DNA of 17,602 bases from DATDRM01 sp035291705 (lineage in GTDB: Bacteria > Chloroflexota > Anaerolineae > Anaerolineales > UBA4823), in contig DATDRM010000356.1 of assembly GCA_035291705.1 (NCBI GenBank), positions 1 to 17,602 of the forward strand. Direction: 5' to 3'. The position numbers and the translations under genes are program-made. Below the pieces are notes generated by a model, which had not been told where the DNA came from, did not search any database, and saw nothing but the letters and a program-made list of their open reading frames with translations. The number at the start of each line of letters is the position of its first letter. Position 1 is the stretch's first letter. Below are positions 1-6,933 of the stretch, piece by piece.

Positions 1-1200
1 TGGCGAGGCTTTCCCGCCTGCCACATGGCAGTGGCGACAGGCGAAGTCCAGACCGATCTCAGAAAGGGAAGTTGTGCCATCTTCTGAAAACTGCCCGATC
101 TGGTTGGGGTTGATCTTCATCAGGTGCGTGCGGATGTCGCCGGTGAACATCTCGGCGCTGCCCACCGCAGTCTTGACAATGCGCGGCATGTGGCAGTCGA
201 TGCACTGCACCACGTTCGGGTGGATCTGAGAGTCCTGGAAGTTGGCCTCATCCACGTGGCAATTTTCACACCGGGTGCGCGTGGTCGCCTCCCCTGCCTG
301 GCGCAGCTGCACGACGCCTTTATGGGGGTCGTGGCAAATAACGCAGTCGAGTACCACATGCTTTCCCTGGAATAGCTCCTCGTATTGTTCGTGGTGTTCG
401 ATAAAGCCGTCTTTGGCGTTAACCGCCTCGACCTCACCACGGCGGTGGCATTTACCGCACAGCTCGGGATCGCGATCTATCATCATCTGCACGCCTGGTG
501 GGTTCTGCACATGCAGGCCTCCGGGTCCATGGCAGGCCTCACAGCGGACGCCTGGTTCGGCCCAGGTGCCGACGATGCCGGGTAGCTCGTCCTGGTTGCC
601 GTTCAGGCTGTAGCCGGTGGTGTGGCAGCTGCCGCAGTCGTAAGGCAGGTTTTCCTCGCCGGAATGGTATTTCACCCAACCAGCTTCAGTGCCTACGATC
701 GGATTGGCGTAATTATACTGGTTGAGGTATTCGGCATTGCCCGTGGAGCCTGGTGCATCGGTGATGATGTAACCGTCCTTATTCATAAAGCGGGTTTTCC
801 AGTTGTAGCCCCCGATCACGTAAGAGATGTCGTTCCAGGTGTAGCCTTCAGGCAGCTCGATGAGTTCGGTGAAAGGATAGTCCGGCGGTTGCCCGTCCAC
901 CACCGGGTTCAACTTCCAGGGATGGCCGGACTTCATAAATGTATCGTAGATGTCTTTATGGCAGCCTCCGCAAGTAGCGCTGCCCACGTATTGAGCGCCT
1001 ACTCCTTCGGCGCCAGCTTCCCCTGCTGGCCCAGCCGGACCAGCCGGACCCTCCGGTCCAGAGGGACCCTGTGGGCCTTCTGCGCCTGGCGGGCCTGGCG
1101 GGCCGGCGAGTCCGGCGGGACCCTGCGGCCCGGCGCAAGCTGCCATCAAAGCCATTAGAACAAGCAGCACGCTGACTAATAATATTCTTTTCGACTTCAT
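1..1200 (-). CDS. Lipid-anchored octaheme (or larger) c-type cytochrome with collagen-like stalk, partial
   Basis: Open from an ATG at 1200 to the left edge (400 codons, no stop), so the C-terminus is missing. Residues 1-22 form a lipoprotein signal ending in the lipobox MAAC, with C22 as the lipidated cysteine. Residues 24-65 are fourteen uninterrupted Gly-X-Y triplets rich in GPA, GPP and GPQ, a collagen-like stalk. Eight CxxCH heme sites follow: C77-H81 (CGGCH), C189-H193, C220-H224, C248-H252, C286-H290, C311-H315, C333-H337 and C388-H392. Around the first and third hemes the sequence (VGSATCGGCH, GVRCEACHGPG) resembles the cytochrome c554 family. A GAGGAG ribosome site lies about 7 nt before the ATG. 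It is divergent from the sensor kinase and about 2.6 kb from the cytochrome c maturation genes that would mature it. The inferred role is extracytoplasmic electron transfer; substrate and partner are not visible. More hemes may lie beyond the edge. Confidence 0.93.
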   Translation of the reverse strand, partial: MKSKRILLVSVLLVLMALMAACAGPQGPAGLAGPPGPPGAEGPQGPSGPEGPAGPAGPAGEAGAEGVGAQYVGSATCGGCHKDIYDTFMKSGHPWKLNPVVDGQPPDYPFTELIELPEGYTWNDISYVIGGYNWKTRFMNKDGYIITDAPGSTGNAEYLNQYNYANPIVGTEAGWVKYHSGEENLPYDCGSCHTTGYSLNGNQDELPGIVGTWAEPGVRCEACHGPGGLHVQNPPGVQMMIDRDPELCGKCHRRGEVEAVNAKDGFIEHHEQYEELFQGKHVVLDCVICHDPHKGVVQLRQAGEATTRTRCENCHVDEANFQDSQIHPNVVQCIDCHMPRIVKTAVGSAEMFTGDIRTHLMKINPNQIGQFSEDGTTSLSEIGLDFACRHCHVAGGKASP

Positions 1201-1455
1201 CGCCCTTTCTCCTCATTGTTTGACGACAGGCTTTATTGTTGGATAACAAGGATCCGGATCCGGGATAGGGGTCGCATACCCTTTTCTGTTGCTGAATAAA
1301 GGGAAAATACTGGGAAAATACCTCAATATTTTACCTCAAAATTAACACCGGATTAGGGAGATGATCCTATATAAACCATGACAAATGTCATGCAAAACAT
1401 CAGGAAGGTTATTCGCAATTGCTGTAAAATTGCTATGTGAGGAGGCGTGGTTACC
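1201..1455. promoter_or_regulatory. Divergent intergenic control region
   Basis: No gene is visible in this stretch between the minus-strand cytochrome and the plus-strand kinase. It is A+T richer than its surroundings and holds a palindrome GGATCCGGATCC (1250-1261), two copies of GGGAAAATAC 11 nt apart (1301, 1312), two copies of TACCTCAA 13 nt apart (1319, 1332), a TATATAAA stretch (1368-1375) that could serve as a -10 element, and an inverted repeat at 1377-1392. The AGGAGG at 1440-1445 is the kinase ribosome site. Promoter assignment is inferred; no convincing -35/-10 pair was found. Confidence 0.5.
1377..1392. promoter_or_regulatory. Inverted repeat CATGACA-AA-TGTCATG, candidate operator
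   Basis: A perfect 7-2-7 inverted repeat. Read as ATGAC-N4-GTCAT it has the 5-4-5 geometry of binding sites of the CRP/FNR superfamily, close to the TTGAC-N4-GTCAA type described for HcpR-like regulators. It lies just downstream of a TATATAAA stretch, about 60 nt before the kinase start and about 180 nt before the cytochrome start on the other strand. The regulator itself is not in the window. The assignment rests only on symmetry, geometry and position. Confidence 0.45.
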
Positions 1456-2982
1456 GTGCAATTTGCCGGTTTGCATATCGACATCGTCTTTGTCTTTTTT
1501 ATCTACGGGCTCGCTTTTTTCAGCATGGGTATCGCTCTGGCCTTAGAAACCAGTCGCGCCCCAATGCTGGCCGAGCGGCGCGCCTTAGTTCCCCTGGCAG
1601 TGTTTGGTTTACTGCATGGTATCCACGAATGGATAGAAATTATCCTCTTGCAGGGCGTCTGGTTAGGCGTGCCATTTCCCCCGGAATTATCCTGGCTGCG
1701 CGTGGCCTGGCTGGCGATCTCCTTCGTTCCATTGTTGGCCTTTGGCATCCTAATGGTGTACCCGGAACAACGGCATGGGGTGGTATACTTTTCGATCGGG
1801 ATCGGTTTGTTCCTGCTGTATATCTTTCTGTTAATTTATTACGCCCGCCTTGATCCGCAACCTTTCATCGGTCGCGCCGATGCGCTGGCGCGCTACCTCC
1901 TGGCAGTTCCGGGTGGCATCCTGGCCGGCCTGGGGTTGCGCGCCCGCGCCAGGCAGGTACAGGCTGAGAACAGGCCGCAACTGGCGCGGTACTTTCAATG
2001 GGCCGCCCTGGGTTTTGGGTTGTATGGGCTCACCCAAATATTTGTCCCCCCTGCAGATATCTTCATCGCCCCGATTCTGAACTCGGAAACCTTCTTACAG
2101 TTCGCCGGATTCCCGGTCCAAGTGGTGCGGGCGGCGATGGCTATCCTCGTAACGATCAATTTGCTGCGCGCGATCCAGTTTGTCGAGCGCGAGCGGGAAG
2201 GACAATTATTGGCTGCGCAGCAGGCTCGCCTTGAGGCTCTAGAACAGATTCAGCGTGATCTTATAGATAGGGAGGCGCTGCGCCGGGAACTCTTGCGCCA
2301 TACCGTCATCGCCCAGGAAGAAGAACGCGGGCGCATCGCCCGTGAATTGCATGACGAGACAGCCCAATTCCTGACCGCTCTCAGCCTCAACCTGGCGACC
2401 CTGCGCAACTCCGTCCCCCGAAGTCGGGAGGTTAACGAATTGCTTGATCGCCTGCAATCTTTGAGCCGCCAGATAGCGCAGGGCGTCTACCGCCTTGTGC
2501 ATGACCTTCGCCCGGCACAACTGGATGATTTGGGCCTGGTGCCAGCCCTGCAATATCTGGCTGATGAAGAAGGCAAACGCTCAGGCTTGCAGGTTTCCTT
2601 ACAGGTTGATGGATCCAGGCAACGTCTGGATCCCCTTGTGGAAACCGTGTTTTTCCGGGTTGCACAGGAGGCGCTTACCAACGTGGCTCGTCATGCCCAA
2701 TGCGACCACGCTACGGTTGAGCTGCATTTTGCCTCTGACCAGGTGATCTTGCGTGTTCGGGACGAGGGACTCGGTCTCCGCCTGGGTGAAAAGGCTCCTC
2801 TCCCAAAAGGCTGGGGCCTGGCTGGAATGCACGAACGGGCCGAATCAGTTGGCGGCAAATTAGAGTTGAGTTCTCCGCCACAAGGCGGTACGGTTGTAGA
2901 GGTCACCGTCCCCATGTTCGAATTTGAGCCTGCTGCGATGGAGGAATCTACCCATGGATATCATCCGTTTAATGTTGGTTGA
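1456..2982 (+). CDS. Seven-helix membrane sensor histidine kinase (HisKA_3 / NarX-DesK type)
   Basis: Two-component sensor kinase, about 508 residues. The N-terminal half has seven hydrophobic segments, taken here as a seven-helix sensor domain; the second carries the motif LHGIHEWIE. A helical, coiled-coil-like linker (VEREREGQLLAAQQARLEALE) leads to the HisKA_3 dimerisation domain with the H-box ELHDE, phospho-acceptor H299. The HATPase domain follows, with N-box EALTN (E405, N409), G1 motif DEGLGL (from D436) and the downstream GLAGM motif. GTG at 1456 is chosen because AGGAGG at 1440-1445 is 10 nt upstream; the in-frame GTG at 1447 would leave 1 nt. The 3' end overlaps the response regulator by 29 nt, so the two should be co-translated. 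The ligand is unknown; membrane sensing of redox state or an electron acceptor is suggested only by the neighbouring cytochrome and Ccm genes. Confidence 0.93.
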   Translation: MQFAGLHIDIVFVFFIYGLAFFSMGIALALETSRAPMLAERRALVPLAVFGLLHGIHEWIEIILLQGVWLGVPFPPELSWLRVAWLAISFVPLLAFGILMVYPEQRHGVVYFSIGIGLFLLYIFLLIYYARLDPQPFIGRADALARYLLAVPGGILAGLGLRARARQVQAENRPQLARYFQWAALGFGLYGLTQIFVPPADIFIAPILNSETFLQFAGFPVQVVRAAMAILVTINLLRAIQFVEREREGQLLAAQQARLEALEQIQRDLIDREALRRELLRHTVIAQEEERGRIARELHDETAQFLTALSLNLATLRNSVPRSREVNELLDRLQSLSRQIAQGVYRLVHDLRPAQLDDLGLVPALQYLADEEGKRSGLQVSLQVDGSRQRLDPLVETVFFRVAQEALTNVARHAQCDHATVELHFASDQVILRVRDEGLGLRLGEKAPLPKGWGLAGMHERAESVGGKLELSSPPQGGTVVEVTVPMFEFEPAAMEESTHGYHPFNVG

Positions 2983-3643
2983 CGATCACGATATCGTTCG
3001 CACCGGTCTGAAGTCATTTCTGGAAACCCAGGTCGGGTTACAGGTCGTGGCAGAAGCAGGCAGCGGGGAGGAAGCTATTGAACGGGCGCTGGAAGCCCAG
3101 CCGGACGTGGTGGTCATGGACATCACCATGCCGCATATGGATGGCTTGGAGGCCACGCGGCGGTTGAAGGCTCTGAATTCAGAGTGTCATGTTTTAGCGC
3201 TTACAGTGCATGAGGACAAACAATATCTCTTCGAGATGTTGATGGCTGGCGCGTCGGGATATATTACCAAGCAATCGGCCGCGGATGAACTGGTTACCGC
3301 AATTCGCTGTGTCGCCCTGGGAAACGTTTACCTGCAGCCTGCCCTGGCACGCTGGTTGTTGGAAGACTACCGCCGGTTGCTGACCCAATCGCTGCCGGAG
3401 CCGCCAACGGCTGGCGGAAATCATCCCAAAGACAGAGGTTTGGATGTGCTTAGCCTGCGTGAACAGCAGGTTCTTGAAGCGGTTGCTCAGGGATCCACCA
3501 ACCAACAAATTGGCGAACAACTTGGGATCAGTCCTAAGACAGTCGCCCGGCACCGTGAGCGCATCATGAACAAGCTCAACTTGCATTCATCCACCCAGCT
3601 GGTCAAATTTGCCATTCGCACGGGGCTGATCGATGTGGGCTAA
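2954..3643 (+). CDS. NarL/FixJ-family response regulator (REC + LuxR HTH)
   Basis: DNA-binding partner of the upstream kinase, 229 residues. The receiver domain spans about residues 3-120, with acidic residues D10/D11 (LVDDHD), phospho-acceptor D56 (VVVMDITMPHMDG), a conserved Thr in LALTVHED and a Lys in GYITKQS. A LuxR-type helix-turn-helix covers about residues 160-225 (LSLREQQVLEAVAQG, then QQIGEQLGISPKTVARHR). ATG 2954 is preferred to the in-frame ATG at 2924 because GGAGG at 2940-2944 is 9 nt upstream and the receiver fold begins immediately. The gene overlaps the kinase end by 29 nt. Known biology of the family is phosphorylation-driven dimer binding at promoters. Targets here are not known; the direct repeats in 1301-1339 and the 3644-3796 spacer ahead of ccmE are the nearest candidates. 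Confidence 0.95.
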   Translation: MDIIRLMLVDDHDIVRTGLKSFLETQVGLQVVAEAGSGEEAIERALEAQPDVVVMDITMPHMDGLEATRRLKALNSECHVLALTVHEDKQYLFEMLMAGASGYITKQSAADELVTAIRCVALGNVYLQPALARWLLEDYRRLLTQSLPEPPTAGGNHPKDRGLDVLSLREQQVLEAVAQGSTNQQIGEQLGISPKTVARHRERIMNKLNLHSSTQLVKFAIRTGLIDVG

Positions 3644-3667
3644 ACCATCACTGCGAACTCCTGGATA

Positions 3668-3690
3668 GCGGCGATCCGGGGGATCGCCGC
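3668..3690 (+). terminator. Perfect 10-bp G+C-rich hairpin after the response regulator
   Basis: GCGGCGATCC, loop GGG, GGATCGCCGC: a perfect 10-bp stem 25 nt after the regulator stop codon and about 100 nt before ccmE. It is not followed by a proper T-run (only CCTTTATT some 15 nt later), so it may be a terminator with a weak tail, an mRNA-stabilising structure, or a processing site between the two-component and ccm transcripts. The ccmE promoter should lie in the rest of the spacer (3691-3796), but no clear -35/-10 pair is seen. Confidence 0.5.
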
Positions 3691-3796
3691 CGTCGTCATT
3701 CTCATCCTTTATTGGGGGAGTTTTCAGGTTACATTAATCATCGTGTGCCAAAATTAATAGTTGCATAGGTAACTTATAGATCCGGAGGTCCAGGGC

Positions 3797-4309
3797 ATGG
3801 AAAATACTGTCGAAACCCAGGCTGGCTTAGCTGGCCGCGCTAAGTTCATCGTCGGCGGGCTTTTGATTATCGCTGCTATTGTGTACCTGATCGCATCTTC
3901 AACCCGCGCTAGCGCGCAATATTTCCTGACAATTGATGAGCTGGCTGCCAAGAACGAGAAGGTGCTCGGGCGTGATGTGCGCGTTTCTGGAGCGGTGATC
4001 GGTGACTCCATCCAGTACGACCCCCAAACGCTTACATTGAGTTTCACCGTCGCTCATGTGCCCGGCGACAACAAAGAGATCGAAGCGCAAGGCGGACTGG
4101 GAGCTGTTTTGCATGCTGCTGCGATCGACCCGAACCGACCTCGCATGCAAGTTGTTTATGTTGGCCCCAAACCCGACCTGCTCAAGAATGAGGCTCAGGC
4201 CATCATGACCGGCAAACTGGGGGAGGATGGCGTCTTCTACGCCGAGGAATTATTGCTGAAGTGTCCGACCAAGTATGAAGAAGCTGTCCCCGGTCAGGTA
4301 GAAGGATAA
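3797..4309 (+). CDS. ccmE: Cytochrome c maturation heme chaperone CcmE, cysteine (CxxxY) variant
   Basis: Periplasm-facing heme chaperone of System I, 170 residues. It accepts heme from CcmC and hands it to CcmF. A short cytoplasmic tail is followed by a membrane anchor (about residues 15-35, FIVGGLLIIAAIVYLIA) and an OB-fold domain (YFLTIDEL, GRDVRVSGAV, then VVYVGPKPDLL and AIMTGKL). The covalent heme-binding site is CPTKY, C156 and Y160, in place of the HxxxY of proteobacterial CcmE. Cys-type CcmE is known from archaea and some sulfate reducers. GGAGG at 3783-3787, 9 nt before the ATG, supports the start. It is the first gene of the ccm cluster and ends 4 nt before ccmF. Confidence 0.95.
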   Translation: MENTVETQAGLAGRAKFIVGGLLIIAAIVYLIASSTRASAQYFLTIDELAAKNEKVLGRDVRVSGAVIGDSIQYDPQTLTLSFTVAHVPGDNKEIEAQGGLGAVLHAAAIDPNRPRMQVVYVGPKPDLLKNEAQAIMTGKLGEDGVFYAEELLLKCPTKYEEAVPGQVEG

Positions 4310-4313
4310 GGTT

Positions 4314-6374
4314 ATGGTTGCCAATCTCGGTTATGGTGCCCTGGTCATCGCGCTTTTTGTTTCTCTGTTCGGGATTGGCGCGGCCGCCTATGGCGTGCGC
4401 AAGAATCAATCTGCCTGGGTTGACAGCGCTCGCAACGCGATGTTGCTCACCTGGCCCTTAGTGACTCTGGCTGCTCTCACCATCATTTACCTGCTGGTTA
4501 ACAACCATTATGAAGTCGAGTATGTAGCCAACGTCACCAGTAACAGCATGCCGCTTTACCTCAAGGTTACCGCCTTATGGGGTGGGCAGGCGGGTTCGCT
4601 GATCTTCTGGTCCTGGTTGATGTCCGCCTTCGCCTCAGCGGTCACGTTGCGCAAGTGGGATCGGGACCGTGAATTCTTACCTTGGGTAACCATCGTCTCG
4701 TTGGTCACCCTGGCGTTTTTCTTGAGTTTGAGCATTTTCATCGAGAATCCCTTCGTCCGTTTATGGCAAACGTCTGCGGGGCAGATCACCAGTGCCATGT
4801 TCCCGCCAGCCCGGGCTGTCCCCTACCTGCCGCCTGACGGCAATGGATTGAATCCCCTCCTGCGCCATCCTGGCATGATCATCCATCCTCCCTTGCTCTA
4901 CCTGGGATTCGTCTCCTTTGTCATCCCTTACGCCTTTGCCATGGCAGCCCTGATCACTGGCCGTACGGATGATCGCTGGATTCGCCTCACCCGCCGCTGG
5001 TCGCTGGTGGCCTGGTTGTTCCTATCGTTGGGATTGATCATCGGTGGACGTTGGGCGTATGACGTCCTGGGATGGGGCGGCTATTGGGGTTGGGATCCGG
5101 TCGAAATCGCAGCCTTCATGCCCTGGCTGACTGGCACTGCCTTCCTGCATTCGGTGATGATCCAGGAAAAGCGCGGCATGCTTAAGCATTGGAACATGAT
5201 TCTGGTCATCTTGACTTATGACCTGGTCATCTTCGGCACCTTCCTTACCCGATCTGGGGTGCTCTCCTCGGTGCACGCTTTTGCCCAGAGCGCGATCGGG
5301 CCGGTCTTCTTCGGATTTATCGGACTCACGTTTATCACTTCTCTGTCTTTGGTTCTCAAGCGATGGAACGAGCTCAAGTCTGAGGCGCAAATGACTTCGC
5401 TTTTGTCGCGCGAGGCTCTGTTTCTACTCAACAACCTGCTCTTTATGGGTATATTGGTAGTGTGTTTCTGGGGCGTGATTTTCCCCCTGATCTCAGAGTT
5501 GTTCACCGGCCAGAAAGTAACCGTCGGGCCACCTTTTTATGAGCGGGCTAATGGCCCGCTGTTCGCCGGTTTGCTGCTCTTAATGGGCATCGCGCCATTA
5601 GCTGCCTGGCGCCATTCGACGGCAAAGACCCTGGGACGCGCGATTTGGAAACCTTTCCTCGCCTCGCTGGTGGTTGTAGCGGCCGTGCTGTTACGTGGCG
5701 TCCGCCAACCGGCAGCCGTTTTAGGCTTCTGGTTGAGCGCCTTCGTCGCTTTTGTGACCCTGTATGAGTTCTGGCGAGGTTCTCTGGCGCGGTATCGCAA
5801 ATCGGGCGAGAGCTTTCCGGTAGCCCTCTGGCGCCTGGCCGGACGCAACCGGCGCCGCTACGGAGGTTACATTATTCATCTGGGCGTGGTGCTGATGGCG
5901 ATCGGCATTATTGGGATCGAGGTTTTCCAAACCGAAACCCAGGGGACGATCCCTCAGGGAGGCCAGCTCGCCCTGGGTGATTACAGCATCTCGTTTGACT
6001 CGTTGGCCACATTCGACACCGCCGATGGGCGCAATGTGGCGCGCGCCGTGGTTGGCGTGTATCACAACGGCTCCTATGTCGGTGAGCTGCACCCTCGCCG
6101 GGATTACTACTATGAGTCCCAACAGCCGATGACTATTCCGGGCGTGCGCAGCACATGGGAAGACGATTTCTATGTCTTGCTGGTTGATTGGCAACCAATT
6201 TCCTCTCAAGGTGCTACTTTCAAGGTTTACCGTAACCCGCTCGTCAACTGGCTCTGGTTGGGCGGCATCGTATTCATCTTGGGTACTTTGGTTGCGGCCT
6301 GGCCGGATCGCGACCCAGAAGCGATGCGCCTCCCTGTGAAGCGCACCGTTCCATATGCGGCAACCGATGCGTGA
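4314..6374 (+). CDS. ccmF: Cytochrome c heme lyase subunit CcmF
   Basis: Integral membrane heme lyase component, 686 residues, slightly longer than the roughly 650 typical. It belongs to the heme-handling protein family; the tryptophan-rich WWD motif is at W254-E264 (WGGYWGWDPVE), with the HPPLLYLG segment ahead of it supplying a likely heme-ligand histidine. Many transmembrane helices are visible from the N-terminus (YGALVIALFVSLFGIGAAAYG) onward, then a C-terminal extracytoplasmic domain (about residues 535-640) and a last helix (WLWLGGIVFILGTLVAAWP). It starts 4 nt after the ccmE stop with AAGG in the ccmE end as a weak ribosome site, so translation is probably coupled. Its role, known for the family, is to take heme from CcmE and attach it to CxxCH of apocytochromes together with CcmH. 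Confidence 0.96.
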   Translation: MVANLGYGALVIALFVSLFGIGAAAYGVRKNQSAWVDSARNAMLLTWPLVTLAALTIIYLLVNNHYEVEYVANVTSNSMPLYLKVTALWGGQAGSLIFWSWLMSAFASAVTLRKWDRDREFLPWVTIVSLVTLAFFLSLSIFIENPFVRLWQTSAGQITSAMFPPARAVPYLPPDGNGLNPLLRHPGMIIHPPLLYLGFVSFVIPYAFAMAALITGRTDDRWIRLTRRWSLVAWLFLSLGLIIGGRWAYDVLGWGGYWGWDPVEIAAFMPWLTGTAFLHSVMIQEKRGMLKHWNMILVILTYDLVIFGTFLTRSGVLSSVHAFAQSAIGPVFFGFIGLTFITSLSLVLKRWNELKSEAQMTSLLSREALFLLNNLLFMGILVVCFWGVIFPLISELFTGQKVTVGPPFYERANGPLFAGLLLLMGIAPLAAWRHSTAKTLGRAIWKPFLASLVVVAAVLLRGVRQPAAVLGFWLSAFVAFVTLYEFWRGSLARYRKSGESFPVALWRLAGRNRRRYGGYIIHLGVVLMAIGIIGIEVFQTETQGTIPQGGQLALGDYSISFDSLATFDTADGRNVARAVVGVYHNGSYVGELHPRRDYYYESQQPMTIPGVRSTWEDDFYVLLVDWQPISSQGATFKVYRNPLVNWLWLGGIVFILGTLVAAWPDRDPEAMRLPVKRTVPYAATDA

Positions 6375-6397
6375 GGCATGAAGCGTAATGCATGAAA
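6370..6397. repeat. Degenerate heptamer repeat across the ccmF/ccmH junction
   Basis: Four 7-nt units in register: CGTGAGG (6370), CATGAAG (6377), CGTAATG (6384) and CATGAAA (6391). They overlap the last codons of ccmF, fill the whole 13-nt spacer and include the ccmH start codon. Related units appear upstream of ccmB and after the zinc-ribbon gene. Confidence 0.55.
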
Positions 6398-6882
6398 GTA
6401 GACTCTTCTGGTTTGCAATTCCCATTGCTCTAATCTTTGGTTTTTTCTTCGTTGGTGGGACTTATGCACAGGAATCCACCCCTTACATACCTACAGACGA
6501 CGAAGTCAACGCCGTCGCCAAAGGGCTATACTGCCCGGTTTGCGAGAATATCCCACTGGATGTGTGTCCTACGCAAGCCTGCACTCAATGGCGGGCTTTG
6601 ATCCGTGAGAAGCTGGGGCTGGGATGGTCGGAGGAACAGATCAAAGATTATTTCGTCGCGCAGTACGGCGATCGCGTCCTGGCGGCTCCTCCTGCCAGAG
6701 GGTTGAACTGGTTGGTGTATCTAATCCCGCCCGTGGCGATCGTCATTGGAATATACATCCTTTTCCGGGCGATGCGCACCTGGAGGCAGCCAATTTCCGC
6801 CAGGGCTGCAATAGAACACTTACCAGAAGCTGACAGTGACGAGTATGTAGCGCGCCTGGAAGAGGAGTTACGCCAGCGCTGA
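6388..6882 (+). CDS. ccmH: CcmH-like apocytochrome thiol reductase subunit, four-cysteine variant
   Basis: Exported, membrane-anchored protein of 164 residues. An N-terminal hydrophobic signal (to about residue 27, TYAQ) is followed by the CcmH helical domain, then a transmembrane helix (LVYLIPPVAIVIGIYILF) and a short charged tail. The family redox motif LRCxxC appears as LYCPVC, and a second pair CPTQAC follows nine residues later, giving four cysteines where typical CcmH has two. The downstream GWSEEQIKDYFVAQYGDRVLAAPP matches the conserved G-S-EI-Y-VARYG-PP pattern. In the family this domain holds apocytochrome thiols for CcmF and is reduced by CcmG. The start at 6388 sits inside a degenerate heptamer repeat (6370-6397); a GAGG 11 nt upstream is the only ribosome site. 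Confidence 0.93.
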   Translation: MHESRLFWFAIPIALIFGFFFVGGTYAQESTPYIPTDDEVNAVAKGLYCPVCENIPLDVCPTQACTQWRALIREKLGLGWSEEQIKDYFVAQYGDRVLAAPPARGLNWLVYLIPPVAIVIGIYILFRAMRTWRQPISARAAIEHLPEADSDEYVARLEEELRQR

Positions 6883-6933
6883 TCCGCGGTTTTTGCGAAT
6901 TTAAGACTGTTGAATGTAGGTAGGAATACTTTT

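Noticed and set aside
622..1158. Plus-strand open frame across the cytochrome gene
   Set aside because: It is antisense to the eight-heme cytochrome; its apparent length comes from the G+C-rich collagen-like region. No ribosome site or recognisable domain.
956..1249. Minus-strand frame rich in Arg/Gly over the collagen-like stretch
   Set aside because: It is an out-of-frame reading of the Gly-X-Y codons; the frame starting at 1200 has the lipobox and CxxCH motifs.
1250..1261. GGATCCGGATCC palindrome considered as an operator
   Set aside because: It is a short self-complementary tandem with no supporting position or family; kept only as a note.
1275..1285. TACCCTT considered as a NarL heptamer
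   Set aside because: It deviates from the TACYYMT consensus and has no paired site at a proper spacing.
5721..6425. Long minus-strand open frame opposite ccmF
   Set aside because: Fully antisense to the conserved C-terminal part of CcmF, with no recognisable motif.
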